This document shows positions 11,341 to 24,562 of a stretch of DNA of 64,000 nucleotides, piece by piece. Every line of letters starts with the position of its first letter. The first letter of the stretch is position 1. Below the pieces are notes generated by a model, which made no database searches, was not told where the DNA came from, and worked only from the letters and a program-made list of their open reading frames with translations. Both the position numbers and the translations under genes were made by a program. Origin of the DNA: Rostratula benghalensis (Eukaryota > Chordata > Aves > Charadriiformes > Rostratulidae). The stretch spans positions 5,960,607 through 6,024,606 of the forward strand of contig VXAI01000020.1 of assembly GCA_013399305.1 (NCBI GenBank), given 5' to 3'.

Positions 11341-11830
11341 AAGAAAAAATGGTGCAGTGAAATTAGAAAAACTTCAGAGCAAGTTGGCAAGAGTGATGAT
11401 CAGATATATGGGATGTTTTCTGCATGAGAAAAAATCTGTAGGATAGAAGTCTTCAGCCTCAAAAAGGAATTGCTCTGGAGAGGACATGAAAGAAAACCAT
11501 GAATTGCAAATATATAGGAAGAAGTAAACAAAATGACTAGGTACTGTGTAGAGCTAGGAGGCAGCAAGTGAAACCAGCAGGTTGATTCAACATTAAAAAG
11601 GAGTTTATTCATCCCACCATGTGAGCTGCAGAGTTCCTTGCCACAGGATGATGTGGCTGCTGAAGATTACATGAGTTCAAAACCAATTGGACAAACTTGT
11701 GGAAGAGAAATCTTTTAAGGAGTAAATACAAAGATCTTACCTCTGGTTGGAGCCACAAGCTGGAATCAGTGAGACTGTTCTGTGGCAGCACTGCCACATG
11801 CTTGTCCTGTTTTAAACTCTTCCTTAAGCA
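11341..11830 (+). mobile_element. Ancient CR1 3' region (old amniote-type CR1)
   Basis: The order of blocks follows old amniote CR1 copies: AAATTAGAAAAACTTCAGAG, AAGAGTGATGATCAGATATATGG, CATGAGAAAAAATCTGTAGG, CAGCCTCAAAAAGGAATTG, AATGACTAGGTACTG, GGCAGCAAGTGAAACCAGC, GCAGAGTTCCTTGCCACAGG, ATGATGTGGCTGCTGAAG and GAGTTCAAAACCAATTGGAC. It is heavily mutated and has no intact reading frame. The family is recognised from pattern memory, and the boundaries are approximate. Confidence 0.65.
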
Positions 11831-13688
11831 TCTGACATTAAATATTGTTGGAGACAAAAGTAAGGGACTGGAATGATCCTTGGTAAATTCCCCTACAGCT
11901 ATTCTATGTTTGTGTGCTGTCAGCTTTCCAGTGTGTATGAATTTTGTCTTTCTGTCACCACCCTTGATGCTTTCCCTGCAGAGCAATTGAGAAGTCACAT
12001 ACAAAAGATGATGTTGCAAATGGATCTCCACTTGGTGTGATGCATGTGTAACTCATTTAACTCTAGTTCCCTACCACCTGCTGCTCTGTGTGGCTTCTGC
12101 AGGGTGTTTTTTCACATGCACTAGTTTATGCTTACTTCATTGTTTTAATAAAACTTTCTGAACAGGCTTAGGGATGTAGAGGAACCTTTGAGACAGCACA
12201 GATTTTGTGGAGGTTGATGGCCATAGCCAGGCTTGCCTAGGAAGGCAAGTGGAGGGAAGCATTTAGCTTCCTTGGAGCAAGTTGGTGACAGGCTTCACAG
12301 ACTAAGTCTCTTTAAATTGCTTGATTGTGTGAGGGAGAAGTGCAAAGGTAAGTTTGGGGCCTTTGTTTTTCTTTTTTTAATTTAAATAATTAATTTTGTG
12401 ACTAATTGGAAAAACTCTATGATTTTCTGTTTTTAAATGTATGCATTTGTTGAACTGCGTTTAAACATCATGAAATTTAAAAAAAAACAAAAAAAACAAC
12501 TGTGAGTTGTGAGTTTGGTACGTTCCAGTAATAAAGTGATTTGTCTAGGATATGAAGCACTTCAGGATCTTTTGGAATGGTAGAACCATATAAGTAGCAA
12601 TATAAAAAGAATAAATAGTATAAATCCACAATACTGAACTTTCTTTCTGGGATAAGCAGGGTAATTGCAGCTCCCTTTCAGAGCAAATGTGTGAATGCAT
12701 GAGTACATAATGATGTGGGCTAAAATTGGAAATATGTGCATAATGCTGAAGTAATAAATAATGAGTTATTCATAAACTGATGACACAAGATTACATTGAA
12801 GGTTCATCTGGCCTGGGTCTTGAATTATAATAGTATGAGGAGGAAAGTGTAAGTTAAACATTGTGCAGTGAGAGAAGGAGGATCTCTGTTGCAGTTTAAG
12901 TGCTTCCTGAGCCGGAAGTTGCATTTAGACATTAAGTCTGAGAGACACTGAGTTTTATCCTTCATTAGCTAGCTCTGTCCTTTTCTGGGGGACCAATTTA
13001 ACTTCATGGTAAGGAGAGAAAAAGATGTATTGGTCTCTTATGTAGATTATGGGGAAAGGTTGAATAAAAAACCCTATCGGGTCATGTGGACTTCTCAAAG
13101 GGTTAGAATATTACTGCAGACTTAGATCAAGGAAATAAAATAGGACATAATTGCCACTCTTGTGTGCCTAAAATCAATGGGCTGGACAGCAGATTATAAG
13201 ATTGTCAGTTTAAACAACAAAACCAATGTTTTGACAAACATCTGAAAAAAATGCAGGAGGGGTGATTATTCCCATCTACTTCTTAACCTTTAGATGTACA
13301 TGAGTTTTATTTCTCATGTCTTTTTTTCCCATGCTAACAGGAGATGCAAATTTTACTTTAGTTTCGATCTGTGGATAACATTACTTGCAGTTTAAAGATC
13401 TGTCATTACTTTTCTTTTTTGTAAGAACATTTCATTTTTGAAGACTTGTCACTAATCACAGGAGTTGTGGAGGGAAAATGTAGTTAAGTAGACATCAGAA
13501 TAGGCCAGGGAATTCTTTTCTTACATGGCATTACAATTTTAGTTAAATGGTTCCTGTACATATTGATGGCTGCTTAAATGTAATGAACCCAGAGGAGAAA
13601 CTAGGTCTGAGAAAATACCTATTTGTTTGTTTGGGTTTTTTTAAAAAAACATAATTACTGAAACAGTTTATTGTATCACTTTTGTTGA
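11831..13688 (+). other. SPIDR: SPIDR intron, nothing assignable
   Basis: AT-rich intron with A/T runs (for example 12476-12500). No open frame, repeat family or RNA gene can be supported here. Confidence 0.6.
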
Positions 13689-13970
13689 TAATCAGAGAAT
13701 GGTTAGAGTTGGGAGGGATGTTAAAGATCAGGTTGCTCAAAGCCCCATCCAGCCTGGTCTTGAACACTCCCAGGGATGGGGCATCCACAGCTTCTGTGGA
13801 CAACCTGTTCCAGTGCCTCACCACCCTCACAGTAAAGAATTTCTTCCTGACATCTAATCTAAATCTTCCCTCTTTTGGTTTAAAACCTTTACCCCTTATC
13901 CTGTTGCTATACTTCCTGATAAAGAGTCCCTCCCTGTCTCTCATGTAGGCCCTTTCAGGTACTGGAATAA
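13689..13970 (-). mobile_element. CR1 retroposon 3' end with ORF2 C-terminal remnant
   Basis: A clear CR1 copy in antisense: AATCAGAGAATGGTTAGAG, AAAGATCAGGTTGCTC, CCCATCCAGCCTGGTCTTGA, CCAGGGATGGGGCATCCAC, ACCTGTTCCAGTGCCTCACC, CAGTAAAGAATTTCTTCCT and CATGTAGGCCCTTTCAGGTA. On the minus strand a frame within 13543-14034 still reads the C-terminal end of the CR1 ORF2 polyprotein (RKKFFTVRVVRHWNRL and LGVFKTRLDGAL). The element is 5'-truncated, lacks the reverse transcriptase core and is not functional. Confidence 0.93.
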
Positions 13971-16900
13971 AGATGCTGATTTGATTCTTCACTTTGATAT
14001 ATCTAAGTCTAAGCGAAAATACTGCCCATATCACTATGGTTCCTATTGTGGATGCTCTGTATTTATAAACTTTTCAAATTTAGTTGATATCATAACAATT
14101 TATTGTATTGAGAGCTAAGGGGAAGAAATAATTGGAGAAATGATGGAAAGGAAAATTAGAGCATGGCTTTATATTGGAAGGCAATTGAACTTCTATGCCA
14201 CATTTGTGCAGTGCAAGTGACTTTTTGAATACAAGAATGACAGTGAGATTTAAGGAAAAAACACAAAAGTTGTACCATGTTACTATAAAACAGTCTATTT
14301 TTTTGTTGAATGTATAACTTCACAACTACCCTTAGCATTTTGAGGTTGGCATTTCTGCATGTTTAATTAACTAATTGCTTGTGGATCATGACTACAAAAA
14401 TTGGTTGTGAAGAAGCAAAACTTTCTAAATTCTCTGCATGTGAATTGCATGTTTTTTAATGTTGCTCAACTGTTACTTAATTGCTATCAAATAATTTGTA
14501 AGCATTTTGGAAAGTTATGGTGGAAGTCTTCTGTCTTGCATGCTCCAGACACGCTGAACAGTCTGAAATAATAATGTAGACAATAATCATTCAGCTTTGA
14601 CACAGTCATGATCCTTGTCGTCATCACAGAGCTGAAAAAGTTAGGCTACTGCTGATACAATGTGTGGTGGTTTATTTTCACATTTTTAGCAGGGAGGGAT
14701 GATTTAAGAGACCACTGAATACTAATTTCTGTTGCTTTGTTACCATGCATATTTTAAGCAGAAGAACAGCAAATGGATTTAATTTTTATGAGTTTTGCAG
14801 CCAGTAGATTGTAAAAATTCTCCATCTGCTTGTTAGCACTGTGCTCCAGTTTTAAACAGGAGAAAAGAGGAGAACACATAAGCTACATTACCCTGAATTG
14901 GAATGAAGTGAACTGAATGAATGAAATGTTCTGATGGAGATACCAAGTGCTGGTAGTATTGCAGGGCTTAAGTGCAAGAAAAGTATCTTTCAATGTATTT
15001 TATTATTCTCCAGTGCTATAAGCTTTTGAAAATGCACTTCTTTGCTCTGGCTCTTTAGCTGGCACAAAGTCCTTGAACAGAGGTTGTCACTTCTCGTATT
15101 TGTTGGTACAGATCACAGCACGACACTCCTCAACTTCTCTGAGGCTTCTTTAGGTGTTGCAAACCTATGGCTGGTGACCCACCTGTGGTCCCTTCTAATT
15201 ACTTTCTTTGCTGACACTACAGATATTAACAAGTTGTACAGTATTAGCAGGGTTCTGCAGGGTTTGGTTTAAAAGTGATTGGACAGCTTTTTCTGGGGAA
15301 AAAAATCCATTCAGCTAATAAGTCAAATGATGCTCGCTTGGGAAGTTCTGGAGTTGCAAATCACTTCAGTGTGGATGAGTGGGAAGAGGTATTCACTTGC
15401 TTTGTACTTCTTTGCTTTCTGCATCACGTATAGGCCCCTGTCCCAGACAGGATGCTGAATTCAACAAGTCTCTGGCCTGACTTGTTCTTGCTGTTCTTAC
15501 TTTGTTTCCTTGATCTCTGCAATGTTTTAATTGTTGCTTTATTGTGCGTTTAAGTCCTTGGCTTCCAGAGCCTGGTTAGCATGTTATCTTATGTGGCATT
15601 ATGCCAACGTTTATGGGATTAAAGCAAAAGGAAGTTCTGGTTTGTTGTTTACATCTAAAATACAGAGTGAATCTGATAGGTCACTTCTGTTCAGTGAAAC
15701 TGAAACTTCTACCTGGTGCCTCAATCTCTGGCAGGCTTTAGTCCCACAATGTTCAATTTCTAAAAAGAATAATGCTTTATTTTTTGCTAGAAAAAACTAG
15801 GCTAATTGCATGCGTAAAAATATAAACAAACAATGCTGGAAAAAGTTAGAAAGGAATTCTTTTGTTTGGTTTTATGAGCTTAACTATGTAGGGTTGTAAA
15901 GTGAGGAAATTGTACTGTGGAAAATCAGTACTTGCTAAAACTCTAAAAAACCATGCAGAGGATAAACTAAGGCAAACTAGTGCATAATGAAATGGAAGCA
16001 TAAAACTAAAGTGAAGAAGGTGATAGTTATAGATGTAAAGGAGTTCACAAAAAGTGACAATGAATTTAAGAATGGGAAAACCTACTTGTAATGTAATTTA
16101 AATAGGATGTGACTGCAAATATGTTTTAACATTGTGGAACTCTGTAGAATCCAGAAGCCTGATGGTTTATATGACATTGTTGCTGTGGTTAAAATGTGGT
16201 CAGTGCTACAAGTGTGTGCATTTGTTTCGAGAAAAATACATCAATCTGCACGAGCTTTTGAAAAAGAAAACACACACATACACCCCACAACCCTAAGCTG
16301 GAATTGGCAAAAATGAAAAGGTATATCTAGAAATAGGTTTCCATATGTAGCTGGCAATGAGCATCATGTCCTTCACTGCTAACTGTAATAACTTGTATTT
16401 AATAAATTTAAAGATCTTAGATCTGTGTGCATAGTCAGATAGGCACAATTTGTCTGCCTCTGTCTGCATTTATTGTAACCATGTAATCAAGTAAATGTGT
16501 TGCCCTCCAGAGAGTTAGATATATTTCCTTTCACCTATTTTCTGTGCTTTTCATTTGGTAATAAGTAATTTCCAAACCAAAGTGTTACGAGGACTGACAG
16601 ATCAGTTGTTATAAAGACTAATAGAATTAAAATGTTTTGACTTTAAATATTCCAGAAGCTCAAATGCAACACTAACCTAATTCTGGCATTATCCTGGTTT
16701 TACTCACCTACGGACGTGGTTATATTTCTCACGTGCTGTTGCACTTCCTGCTCCTCTGAAGTCATGGTTGTAAGTTGCTTCTGCACATACAACTTGCTCT
16801 TGTTATGGATCTGTCCTAGATTCTTTTCTCTGGACCTCTAAATGGAATATTATAACTACAGTTAAAAATGGGGGAGGAGAAAGTAGGCAAATGTGTTAGA

Positions 16901-17763
16901 TTGTCAGGTTCTGCAACATTACTGACAGGTCCAGGAAGTGCTCTTTGTGTTAGTAGCAAATGACCCAGCTCTCAAATGGGCATAGTGACACCTTAATGGA
17001 GCTACAAGGTATTGCTGCTGTTCTTACACTGGTTTTTAAGGAGGGTGACCCACCTGGTATAATCTTCCTTCTTTTAAACTGACAAATGGTGGTGTATTCA
17101 AGAAAATAAAACTATTCCTCTCACCTTTTTTTTTTTTTCTTTACTTGCCAGGTATGTAACTACCTGTAGTTGTGTCCTGTTGATGTTGCTTTCACGTCTG
17201 TATAGTTGAAGATGGCTAGAGAGTAGCTCAGGATTCAACTGTGCTTTGAATATGGGGTTTTACCATTAAAATTACTGGTGGGTAGGTGGGTTGGTTGTTT
17301 TTGTATGTTAAGTAAAACCATAATGCTTTAATTCAAGTTTTAATTCAAACAGTATGTACCAAAATCAGGGAATGTGTTAGTCTGGTTTTGGTCCTGGTGC
17401 AGCTAATTGCATCCAATCGCTTGAGATGCCCTAAACCTCAAATGAAATTGTTCCAGGATTTAACAAACTGAAATACTGCATGTTCCAGAGACATGAGGTG
17501 GTCTAGGAGAAGGGCAAAAGCTTTGCTCGCTTTTATGTTCAGCTATAAAATACGACAGGTCGTTACTTCATCTTTTAATTGTAAGAGATGCCATCTCTTT
17601 TAAAAAGTAAAAAAAAAACCCCAAAACCACAGCAACAACCCACCATTCCATTCACAGTCTTGAAAGGTGCAAGAACCAATGATCTATACTGAATATATAC
17701 TTTAACAGTACAATAAAAAAATGAATCTGGCTCTGTTTGGGCTAACAGCCCTGTGCATTGGTG

Positions 17764-18113
17764 TCGAGGCCGTAAGCCACGCTGCGTGTTGGGAAGACAA
17801 GTAGCCGGCGTGATTGCGGTTAAGTGTGTCACATCCTGCCCTCAACTTTGCCCTCCTTGGAGGCCTTGGCAGTTCCCCTGTGGTTTGCCCACTCGCCAGC
17901 TGGGAGTGGCTCAAGAAAACTTCCCTAACCTGTGGATCTGGTTCTCGAGCAAACTTTCAGACTTAACAGTATCTTGGTGCTCCTTGCCAAGGCCAATTAG
18001 GGAAGACGCGAGGGTACTAGGGCAAGCTTTCAAAGTTTGGCGGAGACCTCATCTGTAATTTTGTGACAAATTTAATTGTGCGTATTCAAAGCGTGTTGTA
18101 TAGGGATCGCTGT
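17764..18113. promoter_or_regulatory. CpG-enriched patch, possible regulatory element
   Basis: About 15 CpGs occur in 350 bp (hand count), clustered at 17764-17820 and 17940-18050, in an otherwise CpG-poor intron. Motif-like words include a RUNX-type TGTGGTTT (17880-17887), CCAAT (17994-17998) and TTTGGCGGAG. No exon structure or repeat family is evident. It may be a conserved enhancer-type element or simply GC-richer sequence; only the composition is observed. Confidence 0.3.
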
Positions 18114-18797
18114 GGGGTTTTTTTCTCCTTGACAACCCAGTAAACTCCTTTGTAAACACAAGACTACGGAAGAACTTCCCTTTTCTGTGGAAATCCTCCC
18201 CCATCTCTGCTGCAGGAGTAGTGTTTCTGTTTGTGCTTGGAGGGGAATGGGCAGGTAACTGCTTTGGCGTTAGATGTACATGGTGTGAATGCGTCTTTTT
18301 TTAAATAAATGTGAACTGCTCCTTCCATAGGGATTTTTAAAGATAATCTATCAAGTCAAGGCATGTTGTTGGAAATTTACGTGTCTTGATATGAATTTCC
18401 TGTCATCTGTCATCTGCAATCTGTATATTTCTCATTTGAGTGCCTTTCTTTTCTATAATTTACCCAACTCTGAACTCACTTTGTCTTTGCTACTTATTTA
18501 AGTGCCCCCCTCCTTGGAGCCTGACCATAGAAAGATGGGATTAGAAATTATTTCCACCGTTGTTTCTCTCACTGTGTGAAAATTTTCACTTATGATCAAT
18601 TGACTGAATCAAACATTAATTGTTTATAGAGAGCTTTTATTCATTCTTGAAGTGGTCCCATTCTCTACTTTGTCTTGATCAACATTTGTGGGGTTTTTTT
18701 CCATATGTGAATGTGTCCTTGGTGTATCCCACAGAGAGGCAAAAGACAATGGTGTAAGAACTGTGGGGTTTGTATATCTCTAGACTTTTTTATTATC

Positions 18798-18818
18798 TTT
18801 TTTTTTTTTTTTTTTTTT
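18798..18818. repeat. Poly(T) run of 21
   Basis: A homopolymer of 21 T. No retroposon body can be recognised beside it, and length may be inaccurate in a draft assembly. Confidence 0.9.
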
Positions 18819-21800
18819 AGAATGCACTTATGCAGAAAATGGCATTTTGAGCATCAGAAAAAAATACCCACAAAACATCAAACAGATGATTTCTTTCTCA
18901 TATTTTCTTTTTCATCCTTGGGGTGTTAAAGCAGACTTATCTTCCCCACTGTTTTAGTATTGGAAGTAATACTATTTTAATTTGAAAGGTATAAGCAGGA
19001 TTCTGGTTGGAAGAAAAGGACTTTTGAAAGGATTGTCTGTGATACTAAACAGGGACTACCAAAAGACCCTAATTGCTTCTCAATACAAGTTTTATTGTGG
19101 TTTTGGTTAACAGATAGTTTATTTCTATAGTTGTAATAGTAGCTTGCCATGTGTAACAGTCAAGGTGAAAAATAACCAGTGCAACTTTCACATACAAAGC
19201 AGACTCCTGATGTTGGAAGGACTGGCCAGAGATGTGCATTGTATCCTAGATGCATGTGTTGTGTGTCTGATTAGAGAATCTGTAAGTAGAAAAAGCTGTT
19301 GTGTTTCACCTGATGGATGAAGAGTGGTGGAACGCTGGGTCAGGTATTAACTGGTGTAGCTTTTCAGGTTTGCACTGAAATGGTGGAAGCAGCTTCAGTG
19401 GGCTGCCCAGGTAGGGAGCACGTTTGTCTTACCATCTCCTGTACATCACTCTAACTGCTGGTGGCCTAACTGGAAGGTGTTGCTGGAGGCTTGGGCTGTC
19501 AGGACACTGGTGAGGTTGTAGGTGGCAGGCTTGGGCCCTGAACTGGTACCTAGGGAAAGCCCTCTCAGCAGGTGTCTGTGAGCTGGTTTTGATCCTGCCT
19601 CTGTGGGTATCAAATGCCATGATCAGTTGCGGAAGACGAGGATAAGACATCAGAGAGAGAATGGGTGACAGAGAGGAGGAAAAGGAAGGGACTTGAGTCT
19701 AGGCTTTGGAGAGAAAGAGGGCGAGTCCTGGAGGGAGGAGATGCGGACAATGGAGATGCTAGCCATATGGGATGTGGAGGAAGTACATCAAGTTCACTAA
19801 GTTGATTTTGCCTGTCCTCCTTCTACTTGTTTGCTTTTCATCTCATGTCAAAGCATTAGCATAATCCACTTGTGAATGACATAACTGCATAACCCATCAT
19901 CCCCTATAGAGGTGTTGGATGAGGCGCCTGCCATGTCCCCTCTGTGTGAGGGCTGGGCAAGGAAGTGAGTCAGGGGCAGCCCTGGCGCAGCAGCCGGTGT
20001 CTGCCCTCCTCGCCTGGCTGAGCGCTGCACTGGAATTTTCCAGGTAGGGCACAGGGAGAGGTGAGAGGGAGAGCGCGTGGGACGGGATTTGGACAGGGAA
20101 GGGCTCGTCCTGGGGAGAACTGCCACCGTGCCAAGCTTCTGGAACACCAGGGAACAACCAAACTGTGAATAAACTGGGTGAAAAATGCAGCAGACTCATT
20201 TAAAATCTAATGCCGCCTTTGCATTTTATTACCTTTTTATTACCATTTTCCTTTATTAATTTGAAACATACACTGACTTTTTTTTTCCCCCCCTCTCTCT
20301 CCGGCGTGGATTTCAACACATTTTTGTGTGGGTGCCAAGAACACTGTGTTCTGTTAAGTCACGGGGTGACGTAGGGCGCTGGCTGGCTGCCAACCTGGGT
20401 CAAGTTCATTCAAATAAGTTTCAGCGATGGCTCTTGCTGCCCGAGCCCTGTCAGTCCTGCCTTTGCATGGTAGGTGGCTCTGTTGTGTTAGTTTTCCCCA
20501 AAGAGCTTGGGCTTTCAGGGTTTTAAATTTTACAAGCTTTTGAATTTTCTTTAATGTTTGCAAAAGGATTAAAAAAAACCAAAATAAAAACAAACAACAA
20601 CAAACCCCAGAAAACCTCAACCTCATGTGAGCCTGTGAGGAGAGAAAAGGAGAGGGCCGTGGGCTCACTGAGCAGAACAAGGTCCACAAGTTGCAGCATG
20701 TGTCTGTTTTCCTTTCTATGCCCACTGATTTGTTTTATTTTTCTTTTTTACTCCTGTCCTTGGGATGGATTTTAATCATGGTGTATACTTTGTGTCTTTA
20801 AAGCAGGAGATTCCAGTGACAAAATCCCTCTCATGACAAAAATAGATGACATGGTACATAGTGTGTGAAAGCGGCAATAGCTGTGCTGGGTTAATCACTT
20901 CCCTTTCCTGCAGGATTTTGTGCTTCATGTTCTTAGCTTTGGAGCTTTGGATAATTCTTAAAAATGCATTAAGAAATCTCTTCTTCAGGGTAAGCTTCCC
21001 ATGTACAAGATTGTCCCATGTCATGGTGTTGAGAAGTCAGGCCAGTTTTCTTGGTCTCTTTATTCAAGCTTCCCTTTCGGGGGACTGTTGTTGCTACTTT
21101 GCATAGTAGCATACTTTTCCTTCCTGTAACCCTACCACAAATCACACTAGATCCCCTCCCCTCCCCTTCACTTCCAGTAACTGCTCTGTGCGCAATAATT
21201 TTGGAACTGCTGGCAAAATAAGAGTCTTTGACAAGCTCGTAAAATCCTTACAACAGGATAGCAGTTATAGCACTGGAGACATCACTAAGTGGTCTCTAAG
21301 ACAACTGTTGATTTTTTTAGTATTTGATGAGAAACCCACTCTTCCCTTTTGCTTCTGGGATATTTTTATTTTTTTTTAAATTAAGAATGAGATCTCTGGG
21401 AAAACTTGATGTTTCTAGGGAGAGGTGATTCTTTTTAAAGAAAATGGAGAGTGAATTTACAGGTCATGATTTAGAGCTGTTTTAACAGTCTCTTATTTGG
21501 ACAGATTAGCCTTTTTGGTTTGGGTTGTTGGGTGTTGTTTTTTTTTCAGTTGTGCACAAAGTTTCCAGGTCTTGGCTCACTTGATATTTGGCTTTTAAGG
21601 GAGAGAAACGTAGTAGTGTCAGGTTCCCATGATTCGACACCCACTCCTGAGTTACCTGTTGGTGCTTGCTGGCTTATCTTTTTTGTGTGGGAGCGTGGAG
21701 GATGATCAGATTTGTGTTCATCACTAGGTGTCACTCACTTGCAATTACTTAAAGTATGTTTCAGGGCAAAATTAAAAGAAACAAAAAACTCTCTTGCTTC

Positions 21801-22556
21801 CTCTCTCACGCAAATTGGGTGTGTGGGGGAAGGAAATAGTGTCAGGTCTGGAAAAGATGTTTTTTCCCATCCTTCTTTTCCATAAAACGATTGTATGTGG
21901 TGTTTTGTGATTTTATTGCTTTATAGCGTATCTTGATCTGTATTTTTGTTATTCTTGTATAGTTCTGTTGATGCAAGATAAGTTTCTTCTGTATTTTAAA
22001 TGATGCTTTCTTCCCTCTATCAAGTGTGTAAAAACTTAAAGAATAGTAGATAGCATTGTAAAAGATATGGAAATCTAGCTGAAGGGAGGTGCAACGATGG
22101 AACTACAGGATTGCTTGAGAGAATGCTTGGAATAAACATGCAGATGATAGGGACTCATAAAATTGTTCTTGGGACTTGACCACTCAGCTATGTTGGGCAA
22201 AGGATGGTGATTAAAAACTGTGCACGTACAAAGATGATTTATACTTGTGTTATCTAAGGAATTATGTGGAACGTGGTGCCTCGGCTGCGTCCTGGTCAGC
22301 TGTCTCCCTCATCAAGTGATTAGTGTGGGGAACGTATGTTCAGTTGTTGAACTACAGAATATTTTCAAATTCCAACACCAATGCTGAAAAAATGAAAGGG
22401 GGAGAGGAGGAAGGTTAAACACTAAAACTCAATAGATCTGTTCAATGTACACCAAATGCTCTAAATATTTTATTCCAGATGAAAAGTTTCCAGAGTGTAC
22501 AAGTGTCTGTGCGAATAACTGGAAACTATTGGCAAGGATGACAACTTTCTTCTCCT

Positions 22557-22611
22557 NNNNNNNNNNNNNNNNNNNNNNNNNNNNNNNNNNNNNNNNNNNN
22601 NNNNNNNNNNN
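22557..22611. other. Assembly gap (55 N)
   Basis: A run of 55 N followed directly by a T run (22612-22622). The gap probably arose at a homopolymer or low-complexity tract. It lies deep in the intron and does not interrupt any exon seen here. Confidence 0.99.
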
Positions 22612-24541
22612 TTTTTTTTTTTACCCTTGAAATGTTACCTGTCTTTTATCCAACCTGGTTCTGTCCTTTGGTTTGAGGGCTGGGATTGCTGTGGATCAAG
22701 CCATTGGGTAGACCCTGCTTCCCCTCCTTCAGGTTCAAGTGAACATGTCTGTGTTGTGTCTGAGTTTTTCTTCTCAAGAGACAACCTCCTGAAGGGTGTC
22801 CAGGCAGCACTCACTGGAGAAGGTTCTCTAAATGGCTTTGGTGGTGTTAGTTGTGGACTTTTAGAGTATCAACTAAAAAAAAAAAAGTTTAAAAACCCCA
22901 AAACTTGCCTATTGTGCATTTTCGTTTTCACCCTCTCTCCTGTGTAACCAGAAGTGTTAGTTTAAAAGGTATTAGCATACAGAAACTATCTTCCTTCATC
23001 TTTTCTTGTACATCAACGGTAGCAGCTATTTGAGATGAACTACATTCCTGTATGAGGTGACCTAAGCCAAGGAAACCCATTCTGGCCAAAAATCGTTACT
23101 CCAGCAGATCTGAAGTGATGATTTGCGGAAGGTAACAGTAACAGCAAATCTGTTGTGGGGTTGAAAATACAGTGAGAAGGAGAAGATTTTTATTTTGTTT
23201 ACACTGAGTTAAGATTCTTAGTGCCAGCACATCCCTCTGTGCAGCATATATGTGGATATCCACAGGAGTTATGTGCTAGCTATATAAAAAAGTAAATCCT
23301 CTTCAGCTCTGTCAGACCCCATGTTTTCTGTGTCTTTGCTCATATTTAGGCCCTAAAACCATCATGAATTTCTTACGACAGTTGAGAAGAAAACACACAG
23401 CCTCCACTGATACCTGCATAGATATGACAGAACTCTTAATCATAAGATTTAGTTTCCCTTTGCGAAGATTATAGGTTAAAAGATTCATCTCCTTGTTCTA
23501 TCTTGGATTACTAAGTGTTTGTGGCTGTGTGTCACTGTATTTATCTAGTCCACATGTCGTATTTGAATTTAACTGAGAGTGTGTTTGGATGAATAAAGTA
23601 GCATAATTTCCTTCCCTTCCCCTGAAGGAAAGGTGGGTTTCTTTTAAAGTATGGCAGCTATTATGACTAACTATATAATTACACCTTTAATCAGTGTAAA
23701 ATATTTTAGATACACAGTAGCCCCATTTGGCCCCTCGGTGTTGAATTGAAAGCCCTCTAAAGATGCATAGTATGGCCTGTAGTCATCATCGTCACCTTTA
23801 ATCACTCAGCATATTAAAGCCACTGTGCAGGAGTGTACATGGCTGCATGATTTACTTTTGGGGGGAGTGGTAAGGGCAAGGAAGAGAGATGTTACTGTAA
23901 ATTCCTTTTGTTGCCTCTTAATCTGCAAGGATGCCATTGTGTGTCTCTTCTTACCATCTCTGGTCATCATTTTGCCAATATTCAATTGATTTCTTCTACT
24001 GTTGTCTTGTGTTTGAAAGTAGATGTGGCTTGGAAGATGTGGGGAGAAGTTTTTAGTCCATTCAGGCTAATGAAGCTTTTGAGAGGCTGATGTGTGTCGA
24101 AAGCAACTTGTTCAATGTACAGCTGAGAGCCACGGACTCCAGAAAGCCTCTCTTCCTCTAGACAATGAGTTTGGTGAACTTAGCCTCATAGCTCCTCAAA
24201 GACCCAGCTCAGCTACTGACTGTTCCATTTTGTGCAAGATAAAATGTAGGTCTCTTAATTTCTGGTGTATTGGGATTCATCCTCAACATAAGAAAAATGT
24301 ACTGCTACAACTAACATGAGTTTTGTAATTCACACACTCTGCCCCTGGTGTTAATCCTATAATTTTAACAAAGCCTAGTAAGTGCTGTTTATTACAGTCC
24401 TTAATTATGCTAGCAGCTATTTTTAAAAGCAATCTTTTGTTCTAATTGAGGTACAGTTACTTCAAGTATTTAGTTCTGCCCTATTTCATGTTTTGCCTGA
24501 TACAATTCTTTTACATTGTTGGTGGGGGGTTTTTTTGGTGG

Positions 24542-24562
24542 TTTTTTTTTTTTTTTTTTTTT
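24542..24562. repeat. Poly(T) run of 21
   Basis: A T21 homopolymer preceded by a GGTGGGGGGTTTTTTTGGTGG patch. No adjacent retroposon is recognised. Confidence 0.9.

Noticed and set aside
13543..14034. 163-codon minus-strand frame as a gene
   Set aside because: It is the C-terminal remnant of the CR1 ORF2 polyprotein plus flanking read-through, not a host gene.
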